A stretch of DNA of 64,000 bases, taken from assembly GCA_963698265.1 (NCBI GenBank), contig CAVOQC010000002.1:62001-126000 (forward strand). Direction: 5' to 3'. How positions within the stretch are numbered: the stretch's first letter is position 1; the number at the start of each line of letters is the position of its first letter. The stretch is from FEB-7 sp963698265 (GTDB lineage: Bacteria > Pseudomonadota > Gammaproteobacteria > Burkholderiales > Usitatibacteraceae). Made by a program: the position numbers and the translations under genes. The notes under the pieces were generated by a model. The model saw nothing but the letters and a program-made list of their open reading frames with translations. It was not told where the DNA came from and ran no database searches. Below, one piece after another: positions 1 to 7,930 of this stretch.

Positions 1-89
1 TGGCTGGCCTCGAGATGGAGCTGGTCGGAAAGAAGCGTCATGGCGATGCCCGGATCGGGCCGTGGGTGGAAAACCCGTATTCTGCTCCC

Positions 90-1034
90 TTGCAGACCAT
101 CCTCACCATCACCGTCCCGTTCTTCGGATTGATCCTCGCGGGCTACGTCGCCGCCAGCCGCGCGTGGGTGCCCGTCGCGGCCGTGCCGGCGTTCAATGGG
201 TTCCTCCTCTACTTCGCCGTGCCGGCCATGCTCTTCCGGTTCGCCTCCCTCACGGCGTTCGGCGAGATCGCCAACGCGCCGCTTTTCCTGGCGTGGACGG
301 CGGCGGGCGTGGTGGTCGTCCTCGCCACCGTATGGGTCGCGCGGCGCCTCGGCCTGCGGCTGCGCGACGCGGCGTTCATGGGGCTCGCAGGCGGCGTGGG
401 CAACCTGGGCTTCCTGGGCGTGCCGCTCCTCGTGGCCCTCCTGGGCGAGCGCGCGGCGGCGCCCACCATCGTCGCGATCGTGGGCGACCTCGCGGTGCTC
501 GCCACCGTCGGGCTCGCCATCGCCCACCTCGACCCGGCGAGCGAGGAAGACCGGCGGCACGGCCTGCGCGACATCGCCTTGCGCGTGCTCGCCAACCCCA
601 TGCTGGTGGCGATGTCGGTGGGCGCCGCATTCTCGTACTTCACGTGGCAGCTGTGGACGCCGCTGGACGAGATGGTGCGGCTCCTCGCCAACGCGGCCGG
701 CCCCTGCGCGCTCTTCGCCATCGGCGTGTCGCTGGTGCGGCCCGACGCGCCGCTGCGCTCGCCGATCGTCGCCCTGCCGGTCGCCGTGAAGCTCCTCGTG
801 CACCCGCTGGTCGTGGCGGCCGTGCTGTGGATGGCCGGAGTGGACCCTTTTGCCACGCTCGTGGCCACGCTGGCCGCGGCCCTGCCCTCCGCGGGCTGGG
901 TGTTCATCTTCGCGCAGCGCCACCAGGCCGACGCCGGGCGCGTCTCCGCGGCGATCCTCGTGACCACGGCGCTCGCCTTCCTCACCTTCTCCGCGCTGGT
1001 ATGGGTGCTCGGCCTCTCAGCACCCCCGAGATGA
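90..1034 (+). CDS. AEC (auxin efflux carrier) family transporter
   Basis: Inner-membrane secondary transporter of the AEC family, which exports or imports small organic anions; the substrate here is unknown. The protein is almost wholly hydrophobic, with about ten membrane segments. It has the family's opening (a helix with GLILAGY), the conserved LYFAVPAMLF stretch after helix 1, and the glycine-rich GGVGNLGFLGVPLL segment near the middle. I prefer the TTG start at 90 (314 aa), because the open frame upstream to 15 encodes a charged, non-homologous leader; an ATG at 15 or a start outside the window is possible. The next gene on the same strand begins about 90 bases downstream. Confidence 0.85.
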   Translation: MQTILTITVPFFGLILAGYVAASRAWVPVAAVPAFNGFLLYFAVPAMLFRFASLTAFGEIANAPLFLAWTAAGVVVVLATVWVARRLGLRLRDAAFMGLAGGVGNLGFLGVPLLVALLGERAAAPTIVAIVGDLAVLATVGLAIAHLDPASEEDRRHGLRDIALRVLANPMLVAMSVGAAFSYFTWQLWTPLDEMVRLLANAAGPCALFAIGVSLVRPDAPLRSPIVALPVAVKLLVHPLVVAAVLWMAGVDPFATLVATLAAALPSAGWVFIFAQRHQADAGRVSAAILVTTALAFLTFSALVWVLGLSAPPR

Positions 1035-1122
1035 TTGCGTCTTGCCCGGTCCCCGTTCGGGGAACACAATGGGTCGGCGAGAAAGCCATGCACTTGTCCA
1101 GAAACCGCAGCGGGAAATCCCC

Positions 1123-1992
1123 ATGAGACTGGTTACCTACAGCGTCGGGCCGGCCGGCGCCGTTCGCGTCGGCGTTCGCGTCGGGCATCGGGTGCTCGAC
1201 ATCGAGGCCGCATCGCGCGTCAAAGGCGAGCCGCTGCCTTCGTCCCTGCAGGCGCTGCTGGTTGCCGGGCGTGGCGCGCTGTCCCGGGTCCAGGCGCTCG
1301 CCAAGGCCGCCACCACGGATGCGCGGCCCCTCACGCAGGCGATGTACGAGGAGCGCGCGATCCGCTTCCTGCCGCCGATTCCCGAGGTGAAGTCGATCCT
1401 CGGGCTGGAGGACAATGGCCGCCCGCAGGCCGGCGAACCGGCCAGGCAGGCCTCGCCCGAGCCCGCATTCTTCGAGATGGCCGCCTCGGGCTTCGCCGGC
1501 CACGACGCGAAGCTGGCCCTTCCCGCCGGCATGTCCCGCCAGGGCTTCGGGGCGGAACTGGTCTTCGTGGTGGGCCGCACCGCCGAGAACGTCGGCACGG
1601 ACGATGCCCTGGACTACGTGGCGGGGGTGACGCTCCTGAACCGCTTCGCGAGCCGGCGAGCGCCGGGCAAGGCGCAGGCCCCCGGAGCCATCGGCCCCGA
1701 GATCGTCACCATGGACGAGATCGCGGATCCCGCGGACCTGTGGATGATCGCAACGGTCAACGGCGAGGAGTTCCTGCGCGTGAACACGCGCGACCAGGTG
1801 AGTTCGCTGGCGGAGGTCCTCGAGCGGGCGTCGCGCGGCCGACGCCTGGAGCCCGGCGACCTGTTCTCGACGGGTGCCTTCGCCTGCGGCACCGACGCGG
1901 CGGGCGAACTGAAGCCCGGCGACGTGGTCGAGTGTGCCCTCGAGGGGGTCACCATGCTGCGCACCACCGTCGCTGCGCCCGCGCAGGGCTAG
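1123..1992 (+). CDS. FAH-fold protein, probably lacking catalytic metal site
   Basis: Fumarylacetoacetate-hydrolase-fold protein (289 aa) with an N-terminal about 80-residue domain ending in FLPPIPEVKSILG and a C-terminal FAH domain (about residues 85-289). In active members a Mg/Mn ion is held by E-x-E and a later Asp; the FAH protein at 42660 in this window shows all three (E87, E89, D118). Here the equivalent positions read G143-A-E145 and R174, so two of three metal ligands are gone. The fold, spacing and C-terminal ELKPGDVVEC segment remain. It may be non-catalytic or use another chemistry. Start is the ATG at 1123 (MRLVTYS), as in relatives. Convergent with the SDR gene. Confidence 0.75.
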   Translation: MRLVTYSVGPAGAVRVGVRVGHRVLDIEAASRVKGEPLPSSLQALLVAGRGALSRVQALAKAATTDARPLTQAMYEERAIRFLPPIPEVKSILGLEDNGRPQAGEPARQASPEPAFFEMAASGFAGHDAKLALPAGMSRQGFGAELVFVVGRTAENVGTDDALDYVAGVTLLNRFASRRAPGKAQAPGAIGPEIVTMDEIADPADLWMIATVNGEEFLRVNTRDQVSSLAEVLERASRGRRLEPGDLFSTGAFACGTDAAGELKPGDVVECALEGVTMLRTTVAAPAQG

Positions 1993-2005
1993 CGCGCGCG
2001 TCGCG

Positions 2006-2036
2006 CGAACGGCGCGCAGCCGCGGCGCGTTCGTTT
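2006..2036 (+). terminator. possible weak terminator hairpin
   Basis: Between the convergent FAH-fold and SDR genes, cgaac at 2006-2010 pairs with gttcg at 2029-2033. The stem continues inward through a GC-rich segment with one bulged G, and TTT follows on the plus strand. The U-tract is very short, so this is only a candidate. Confidence 0.3.
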
Positions 2037-2044
2037 CCGTCCGG

Positions 2045-2794
2045 CTAGCCGCGCCCGACGAAGGGCATCTTCGTCGCCATGATGGTCATGAACTGCACGT
2101 TCGATTCGAGCGTGAGCCCGGCCATGAAGACGATCGCCTTCGCGACGTCCTCGACATCCATGCGCGGCTCCACCATCATCTGGCCGCTCGCCTGGACGAT
2201 GCCCTTGGTCATGCGCTCGGTCATCTCGGTCGCGGCGTTGCCGATGTCCAGCTGCCCGCAGGCGATGTCGAAGGGCCGGCCGTCGAGCGAAATCGACTTC
2301 GTGAGCCCCGTGATCGCGTGCTTGGTGGCGGTGTAGGCGGCGGTGTTCGGCCGCGGCGCATGCGCCGAGATGGAGCCGTTGTTGATGATGCGCCCGCCGC
2401 GCGGGGACTGCGCCTTCATCATCGCCATCGCGGCCTGGGCGCAGAGAAACGAGCCGTTCAGGTTCGCGTCCACCACCGCCTTCCACTTCTCCCACGGCAG
2501 CTCGTCCAGCGGCACGGCCGGCGCGCCCGTGCCCGCGTTGTTGAAAAGCACGTCCACGCGCCCCCACTTCGCCTTCACCGCGGCGAAGAGCGCCTTCACG
2601 GAAGCCGGTTCCGTCACGTCGGTGGCCATCGCGAGCCCCGTGCCGCCGGCCTCCGCGAGGGCCTTGTCGAGGATGTCCTGGCGGCGGCCGGCGAAGGCCA
2701 CCTGGAAGCCCGCCTTCGCGAGGGCGAGGGCCGAGGCCTTGCCGATGCCGGTGCCGGCACCGGTGACGACGGCTACTTTGACTGCTGCGTTCAT
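2045..2794 (-). CDS. SDR family oxidoreductase
   Basis: Classical short-chain dehydrogenase/reductase (249 aa), a soluble NAD(P)-dependent alcohol/ketone oxidoreductase; the substrate cannot be told. It shows TGAGTGIG (residues 11-18) for the dinucleotide, FNNAG (84-88), N111, a catalytic serine in NNGSIS (S141/S143) and the YxxxK pair Y154/K158. R37-R38 after the second beta strand favour NADP(H). Start is the ATG at 2794, placed just before the Rossmann strand and preceded by GGAGAG; a longer frame to 2830 adds unrelated residues. It lies downstream of the small acidic ORF and the aldo/keto reductase on the same strand. Confidence 0.9.
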   Translation of the reverse strand: MNAAVKVAVVTGAGTGIGKASALALAKAGFQVAFAGRRQDILDKALAEAGGTGLAMATDVTEPASVKALFAAVKAKWGRVDVLFNNAGTGAPAVPLDELPWEKWKAVVDANLNGSFLCAQAAMAMMKAQSPRGGRIINNGSISAHAPRPNTAAYTATKHAITGLTKSISLDGRPFDIACGQLDIGNAATEMTERMTKGIVQASGQMMVEPRMDVEDVAKAIVFMAGLTLESNVQFMTIMATKMPFVGRG

Positions 2795-2816
2795 GGCATC
2801 TCTCCCGGGGTGTGGG

Positions 2817-3074
2817 TCAGTCCTGTTCATCCTCGTCGTCGCGGGCGATCACGATGACGCGCGTGCGCTTCGGGCCCGCCGCGAACTTCTCCAGCCCGAA
2901 GAGGACCGGAAAGAGCTCCTCGAGCTTCGCCCGGGCGTCGGCCTCGTGGTCGAAGACGTGGAGCTTCCCGTCGGGGGCGTGGACATCGTGCCACAGGCGG
3001 TGGTCGGTCTCGTCCTCCTGGACCTGCAGCTTGTAGCGGGGCGGACGGGGCTTCGGGTAGGGCATGGCGCTCAC
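2817..3074 (-). CDS. small conserved-looking acidic-tailed protein, unknown
   Basis: An 85-aa cytoplasmic protein that I do not recognise. It has a basic, proline-rich start (PKPRPPRYKLQVQ), a central part rich in D, H and W that looks like a small alpha/beta domain, then a short hydrophobic strand (RVIVIARD) and an acidic tail. The GTG at 3074 overlaps the TGA of the aldo/keto reductase (GTGA), which suggests translational coupling; an ATG three codons later (3065) is the alternative. It sits 22 bases before the SDR start, so aldo/keto reductase, this gene and SDR may be one transcript. Confidence 0.6.
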   Translation of the reverse strand: MSAMPYPKPRPPRYKLQVQEDETDHRLWHDVHAPDGKLHVFDHEADARAKLEELFPVLFGLEKFAAGPKRTRVIVIARDDEDEQD

Positions 3075-4018
3075 GCGCTCGCGGCGTCGAGCGCGGAGAG
3101 CGCGGAGGCATCGAGTTGAAGCCGCGCCGCGCCGACGAGTTCGCGGACCTGCTCCACCGTGCGCCCGCTGGCGATGGGAGCGGCGATGACCGGCTGCGCC
3201 ATGAGCCAGGCGATCGCGACCTGGCCGGGCGTGGCGCCCAGGTCCTTCGCGACGGCGTCCAGCGCCGAGACGATGCGAAGCCCGCGTGCGTCGAAATAGG
3301 TCTTCGCGCGCTTGCCGCGGGCGCTCAGCGCGAAATCCCCCTCGCTGCGGTACTTGCCCGTGAGGAAGCCGGACGCGAGCGCGTAGAAGGGAATCACGCC
3401 GATGCCTTCCTCACGGCACAGCGGCCCCAGTTCCGCCTCGAAGCCGGCGCGGTCGCAGAGGTTGTAGAGCGGCTGCAGCGTCTCGTAGCGCGGCAGGCCG
3501 AGGCGAGCCGAGGTGTCCAGCGCGTCGCGAAGGGTCTGCGGCTTGAAGTTCGAGGCGCCGATGGCGCGCACCTTGCCCGCCTGGATGAGTTCGGCGTAGG
3601 TCGAAAGCGTTTCCTCGTGGGCGGTGCCCGGGTCCTCGACATGGGACTGGTAGAGGTCGATGCGGTCCGTCCGCAGCCGCCCGAGCGACTCCTCGACGCT
3701 CTTCAGGATGTACGCGCGAGAGAGCCCCTTGCCGGCTTCCTTGCGGTCGAAGCCCACCTTGGTGGCGATCACCACGCGGTCGCGCTTGCCGGTCTTCGCG
3801 AGCCACTTGCCGATGATGGTCTCCGATTCGCCGCCGCGGTTGCCGTCCACCCACAGGGAATACACGTCGGCCGTGTCGACCAGGTTGAAGCCCGCGTCGA
3901 CGAATGCGTCGAGCAGGCGAAACGAGGTCGCCTCGTCGGCGGTCCAGCCGAAGACGTTGCCGCCGAAGGCGATCGGGGCGACGCGGATGCCGGAGCGGCC
4001 GAGGGGACGCATTTCCAT
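3071..4018 (-). CDS. aldo/keto reductase
   Basis: NADPH-dependent aldo/keto reductase (315 aa) of the large TIM-barrel group related to YajO/Tas/IolS. The family tetrad is visible: D48 and Y53 in NLVDTADVYS, K87 in VVIATKVG, and H126 in DLYQSHVED. The start is the ATG at 4018 (MEMRPLGRSGIRV), the usual family start; the frame is open upstream to 4729, but that part is antisense to other genes and lacks family residues. It would reduce aldehydes or ketones in the cytoplasm; the true substrate is unknown. Its stop overlaps the start of the 85-aa gene. Confidence 0.88.
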   Translation of the reverse strand: MEMRPLGRSGIRVAPIAFGGNVFGWTADEATSFRLLDAFVDAGFNLVDTADVYSLWVDGNRGGESETIIGKWLAKTGKRDRVVIATKVGFDRKEAGKGLSRAYILKSVEESLGRLRTDRIDLYQSHVEDPGTAHEETLSTYAELIQAGKVRAIGASNFKPQTLRDALDTSARLGLPRYETLQPLYNLCDRAGFEAELGPLCREEGIGVIPFYALASGFLTGKYRSEGDFALSARGKRAKTYFDARGLRIVSALDAVAKDLGATPGQVAIAWLMAQPVIAAPIASGRTVEQVRELVGAARLQLDASALSALDAASA

Positions 4019-4131
4019 GGAGGCGTGGCGCGGGAAAGGAAAAGGAAGGAGGACCTCCCGCGATTCTAGCCCCTGCTTGCGCGCACGCGATCCAGTCCGG
4101 GGACCGGCTGGAGTTCCGGGCGACGCGCGGC

Positions 4132-4743
4132 CTAGCGGATCACTCCGGGCAGCAGGTCGCCCCAGCCCTGCAAGGGGCCCAGGGGCTGCGTGCTCGTCTC
4201 CTGCTCCTGCACGACGGGCTGGCCGCCGTGGGTCACGTACACCACGCGGCCCTCGACGACCAGCAGGAGGGCGTTGAAGGTCCAGCCCGACACGTCGACG
4301 ACACGCTTGAACTTGAGCGCGTCGAGCCAGAAATCCCCGGTGCGGTCGCGGCGGATGTCGCGAACGGCGATGGACAGGCCCTGGCAGGCGTTCCCGGCCT
4401 CCAGGCACTCGCGAAGGCCGCGATCCAGGCGCTCCGGGGGCATCGCTCCGCCCAGCGGGAAGCGCAGGAGGATGTCCGAGTAGGTGAGCTGCACCACGTT
4501 GGCCGTGGTCTTCGGGTCGATGCCCAGGGCCCTCAGGTCGGCGGAAGTGGTGCGGTAGGGGGTGATCCTCGCGATGGTAACGCGGGCCTCCTCGAAGCTC
4601 GCCCAGTTGCTTTGCACCTCGGAATGGGACTTCGGCAGGAGATCGGCGCATCCGAAAAGCGACAGGGCGCCAAGCGCGAAGGAAAGGCCCATGAGCGGGC
4701 GGAGAACCGTCCGCTTCGACCTTGCGCAATTGCGGCGTGCCAT
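4132..4743 (-). CDS. putative lipoprotein, unknown function
   Basis: A 203-aa protein with a basic N-terminus, a hydrophobic helix and a lipobox-like LFGC (Cys at about residue 32), so probably a periplasm-facing lipoprotein. The mature part has a region reading ITPYRTTSADLRALGIDP, as in small outer-membrane assembly/SmpA-like lipoproteins where a substrate-free residue number is set, but I cannot assign it firmly. The C-terminal half is strand-rich and ends in a polar tail. It is divergent from the caspase-fold gene across a 160-base gap with no feature I can support beyond an AT-richer patch at 4780-4800. Confidence 0.65.
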   Translation of the reverse strand: MARRNCARSKRTVLRPLMGLSFALGALSLFGCADLLPKSHSEVQSNWASFEEARVTIARITPYRTTSADLRALGIDPKTTANVVQLTYSDILLRFPLGGAMPPERLDRGLRECLEAGNACQGLSIAVRDIRRDRTGDFWLDALKFKRVVDVSGWTFNALLLVVEGRVVYVTHGGQPVVQEQETSTQPLGPLQGWGDLLPGVIR

Positions 4744-4903
4744 CGAGATTCCCGTAGGTGTCCCGAGCGATCCGGAACCAGATTGAATGGTACCTTATCG
4801 TCCGACGGCATCAAGGGAGCGCATCAAGCCTCGAGCCGCAGGACTGCCCTGCCGCGGCGTCCGGAGAACCGGCGCACCTGTCCGACACCTGGGGAGAGTT
4901 CCC

Positions 4904-6496
4904 ATGCATCCCGAGTCCTTCACGAGGCGCCGCTTGTTGCAGGGCGGGCTGGCCGGATCGCTGTTCCTCCCGGTGCCGTGGGCCTGGGTCTGGGCGCAGT
5001 CGGAAGGCGCGATGAAGCTCCTGCGGGCGCCGAAGCAGGCGCTCGTCATCGGCAACAGCGCCTACCGCAGCGTGGCCGTCCTGCGAAACCCGGGCAACGA
5101 TTCGGCCGCGATGGCCGAGGTGCTGCGCGCCACGGGATTCGAAGTGACGCTCGTGCAGGATGCGGACCATGCGCGGATGCGCGCCGCGATGGAGGCGTAT
5201 GCGAAGGCGCTCGCGGCGACGAAGTCCGTGGGGCTCTTCTATTTTGCCGGGCACGGCTTCCAGCTCGACTGGCGGAATTACCTGGTTCCGGTGGACGCGA
5301 AAGTCGAAAGCGTGCAGGACGTTTCCGCGCAATGCGTCGACGTCGCGACCCTGCTGGACGGCATCCGGCGGGCGGCCAATCCCATGAACGTGATCGTCCT
5401 GGACGCCTGTCGCGACAACCCGTTCGAAGGGCAGGTGCGCTCGACGCAGAAGGGGCTTTCGCAGATGGACGCGCCCACGCGAACGCTGCTCGCCTACGCG
5501 ACGTCGCCGGGAAACGGCGCGGACGACGGATCGGGCGCCAATGGCCTGTATACCGAGAGCCTGCTCCGGGAAATGAAGGTGCGCGAGGCGAAGATCGAGG
5601 ACGTGTTCAAGCGCGTGCGGCTCGGCGTGCGGCGCGCTTCCAGCGGGCGGCAGATTCCCTGGGAAAGCACTTCCCTCGAGGAGGATTTCTATTTCCTGCC
5701 GCCGGAGCAGTTGCGCAAGCTCTCGCAGGAAGAGGAGGAACGCGAGTTCCGGGAGGAACTCGCGTTGTTCGAGAAGGCGAGGCAGGCGAAGGAACCTGCG
5801 CCCCTGGTGGGCTACCTGCGCAAGTACCCGAGCGGGCGCTTCGCGGAGCTGGCGCAGCTTCGGCTCGACCAGGTGCTGCAAGCCCAGGGCGAGAAGCGGG
5901 TCGAGATCGCCTCCTCTGCCGGCAATCCGTTCACGGCCGGGACGGTTCGGGCAGATACGAAATTCAAGGTGGGCGACAGCTTCACCTACAGCGAAGACGA
6001 CAGGCTCTCCTGGGGAAGCAAGCCCACGCGGTTCACGTTGACCGTGACGGCCATTGATGACGCCCACGTCATTTTCAATGACGGCGAGGCCGTGCGGGAT
6101 CTGCTGGGCAATAACGTCCGGGCCCGGGACGGCCGCGATTTCACGCCGAGGCAGGACCAGCCCCTGGAGTACTCGGTCGGCAAGAGATGGTCCACGACGT
6201 TCGATATGCGCCGCAAGGGCAAGCTGGCGGGTCATACCCGAATTGATTTCCACATAGCGGGGCGCGAGACGATCACCGTGCCGGCCGGGACCTTCGATTG
6301 TTTCCGGATCGAGGTCCGGGGAATCAACCGGTTTCCGGGACGCGCGGCTATCGACAACTACACGACAAGATGGCACGCGCCGGATCGGGTACGGGGGGTC
6401 ATCGCGCGCGAGGAGATCCGGCGCACGGTCGTGGCGGGGCATGTGAAGAACCTGTTTTCCAATCGAATCGAACTCCTGTCGTTCAAGCACGGCTGA
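4904..6496 (+). CDS. secreted caspase-fold (peptidase C14) protein 1
   Basis: A 530-aa protein with a Tat-like signal (RRRLLQGG, residues 8-15, then a hydrophobic run to about 31), so probably exported. The caspase p20-like domain covers about residues 43-270: QALVIGNSAY strand, catalytic H117 in YFAGHG, and catalytic C169 in LDACRDNP. A Glu/Arg-rich helix follows (about 270-320). The C-terminal half is strand-rich, with no known name that I can give (about 340-530). Start ATG 4904 follows GGGGAGAG. Related bacterial proteins cleave after basic residues, but the target here is unknown. A second, divergent paralogue lies at 9560-11140. Confidence 0.85.
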   Translation: MHPESFTRRRLLQGGLAGSLFLPVPWAWVWAQSEGAMKLLRAPKQALVIGNSAYRSVAVLRNPGNDSAAMAEVLRATGFEVTLVQDADHARMRAAMEAYAKALAATKSVGLFYFAGHGFQLDWRNYLVPVDAKVESVQDVSAQCVDVATLLDGIRRAANPMNVIVLDACRDNPFEGQVRSTQKGLSQMDAPTRTLLAYATSPGNGADDGSGANGLYTESLLREMKVREAKIEDVFKRVRLGVRRASSGRQIPWESTSLEEDFYFLPPEQLRKLSQEEEEREFREELALFEKARQAKEPAPLVGYLRKYPSGRFAELAQLRLDQVLQAQGEKRVEIASSAGNPFTAGTVRADTKFKVGDSFTYSEDDRLSWGSKPTRFTLTVTAIDDAHVIFNDGEAVRDLLGNNVRARDGRDFTPRQDQPLEYSVGKRWSTTFDMRRKGKLAGHTRIDFHIAGRETITVPAGTFDCFRIEVRGINRFPGRAAIDNYTTRWHAPDRVRGVIAREEIRRTVVAGHVKNLFSNRIELLSFKHG

Positions 6497-6509
6497 GCTC
6501 GCGTACAAT
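6482..6509 (+). promoter_or_regulatory. candidate sigma70-type promoter for the YkgJ-family gene
   Basis: TACAAT at 6504-6509 matches the -10 consensus in five of six positions. TTCAAG at 6482-6487, 16 bases upstream, is a weak -35 and lies in the end of the caspase-fold gene. Transcription would start about 25 bases before the ATG at 6540. Confidence 0.3.
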
Positions 6510-6539
6510 GCGGCGCTTTGCCGTCGACCACTGCAACCG

Positions 6540-6932
6540 ATGAAGAACAGCAAGCCGTTTCCCGTTCCCGTCCGCGTGAACTACTCCTGCAGCAAGTGCC
6601 CCGCCTACTGCTGTACCTATGAGGAAATCCCGGTGAAGGCGCGCGACGTCACGCGGATCGCCCGGCATTTCGGCATCGACACCGCCCAGGCCGAGGCGCG
6701 TTTCACGCGGCTCGGCGGAACCGGAAGCATCCGGGTGCTGCGCCATCGCAAGGACAGCGTCTTCAAGTCGGCCTGCACCTTCCTCGACCAGGACACGCGC
6801 CGTTGCACCGTGTACGAGGCGCGCCCGGCCATCTGCGGCGACTTCCCGGGCGGGTCGCGCTGCGGCTACTACGACTTCCTCAAGTTCGAGCGCCACCACC
6901 AGGACAATCCCGAGTTCATCGCCCTCACCTAG
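6540..6932 (+). CDS. YkgJ family cysteine-cluster protein
   Basis: A 130-aa cytoplasmic protein of the YkgJ (UPF0153) cysteine-cluster family, thought to bind zinc or an iron-sulfur centre. The cysteines are C17, C20, C24 and C25 in CSKCPAYCC, then cysteines in SACTFLD, RRCTVYEARP and AICGDFP, plus one in RCGYYDF. The pattern C-x2-C-x3-CC ... C ... C-x-VYExRP-x2-C is typical of the family. The biochemical role is not established. It has a poor ribosome site and lies 13 bases before the Bug receptor gene. Confidence 0.85.
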   Translation: MKNSKPFPVPVRVNYSCSKCPAYCCTYEEIPVKARDVTRIARHFGIDTAQAEARFTRLGGTGSIRVLRHRKDSVFKSACTFLDQDTRRCTVYEARPAICGDFPGGSRCGYYDFLKFERHHQDNPEFIALT

Positions 6933-6945
6933 AGCGCCTCGCATC

Positions 6946-7884
6946 ATGAAACCCTCCGCCCTACGCGCTTTCCTGTTCCTGGCAGCCGCCTGCGTGGCCG
7001 CCGCCGCCGCGGCGCAGCCCTTTCCGTCCCGGCCGATCACGATCGTGGTCCCGGAAGCGCCCGGCGGGGAGTCGGACAAGCTCGCCCGCATCCTCGCCCC
7101 CGAGCTGTCGCGCGTCTGGGGCCAGCCCGTGGACGTGGAGAACGACCCGGCGCGAGGCGGCATGTCCGCGGCCTGGCGGGTATCGCGCTCGCCGTGGGAC
7201 GCGTACACGCTGCTGCTCGCCCCCACCGCCGTGGTCGACGATTCGAAGAACCGCTACTTCGCCTCGGTCGCGGTGGTGTCCACCTCGCCCATGGCGCTCG
7301 TCGCGAACGGGAAATCCAGGCTCGCGGATGTGGCGGGCCTGGTGAAGCTCGCCAAGGCGAAGCCGGGCGCGCTCGCCTACGGCGCGGTCGGTACATCGCG
7401 CGCCGTCGGGCTCGCCGGGGAATACTTCAACTCCGTTGCCGGCGTGGACCTGCGGCGCGTCCAGTTCGGGACGGCGGAAGAGGCGCTCGCGGCACTTGCG
7501 GCCCGCAAGGTCGACGTGGCGTTCGTGCCGCTGGGCGCGGCGCTGGCGCCGGTGGCCGCGGGGAAGGCGAAGGCGCTCGCCGTGACGGGCGCCGCGCGTG
7601 CGCGCGACCTGCCGAAAGTGCCCACCGTGGCCGAGTCGGGTTACCCCGGCTTCGAGGCGGTCGCCTGGCAGGGACTCCTGCTGCCGATCGCCACGCCCAA
7701 GCCCCTGGTGGCCGTCCACAACGCGGATGCGAACAAGGTGCTCGCGCTGCCCGCCGTGCGCGATGCGATCTCCGCCCTGGGCGTGGAGCCCGGGGGCGGA
7801 TCTTCCGGGCGGCTCTTCGACCTGATCCGCGTGGACCGGCGGGAGTGGTCGAGATTCGACGTCCCGGGGGCCAGGAAGCCCTAG
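6946..7884 (+). CDS. Bug/TctC-type periplasmic solute-binding protein (orphan)
   Basis: Periplasmic receptor of the tripartite tricarboxylate transporter family (312 aa). It has a signal peptide ending around AAAAAQ (residue 25) and the family opening PFPSRPITIVVPEAPGG with the ligand-binding beta-alpha turn. Mid-protein it shows GALAYGAVGTS, where Bug proteins typically hold the carboxylate, and DLPKVPTVAESGYPGFEAVAW. The ligand is likely a small carboxylate. No tctA/tctB membrane genes are adjacent, as is common for the many Bug paralogues in betaproteobacteria. It is followed 46 bases later by an aldehyde dehydrogenase. Confidence 0.9.
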   Translation: MKPSALRAFLFLAAACVAAAAAAQPFPSRPITIVVPEAPGGESDKLARILAPELSRVWGQPVDVENDPARGGMSAAWRVSRSPWDAYTLLLAPTAVVDDSKNRYFASVAVVSTSPMALVANGKSRLADVAGLVKLAKAKPGALAYGAVGTSRAVGLAGEYFNSVAGVDLRRVQFGTAEEALAALAARKVDVAFVPLGAALAPVAAGKAKALAVTGAARARDLPKVPTVAESGYPGFEAVAWQGLLLPIATPKPLVAVHNADANKVLALPAVRDAISALGVEPGGGSSGRLFDLIRVDRREWSRFDVPGARKP

Positions 7885-7930
7885 CACCATCCGCCGGCGG
7901 GCCGGGCAGGCAGGCGAACGAGGAGTTGCC

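Noticed and set aside
4019..4729. Upstream extension of the aldo/keto reductase frame.
   Set aside because: It is antisense to nothing useful, lacks family residues, and overlaps the lipoprotein gene; the family starts at MEMRPLG.
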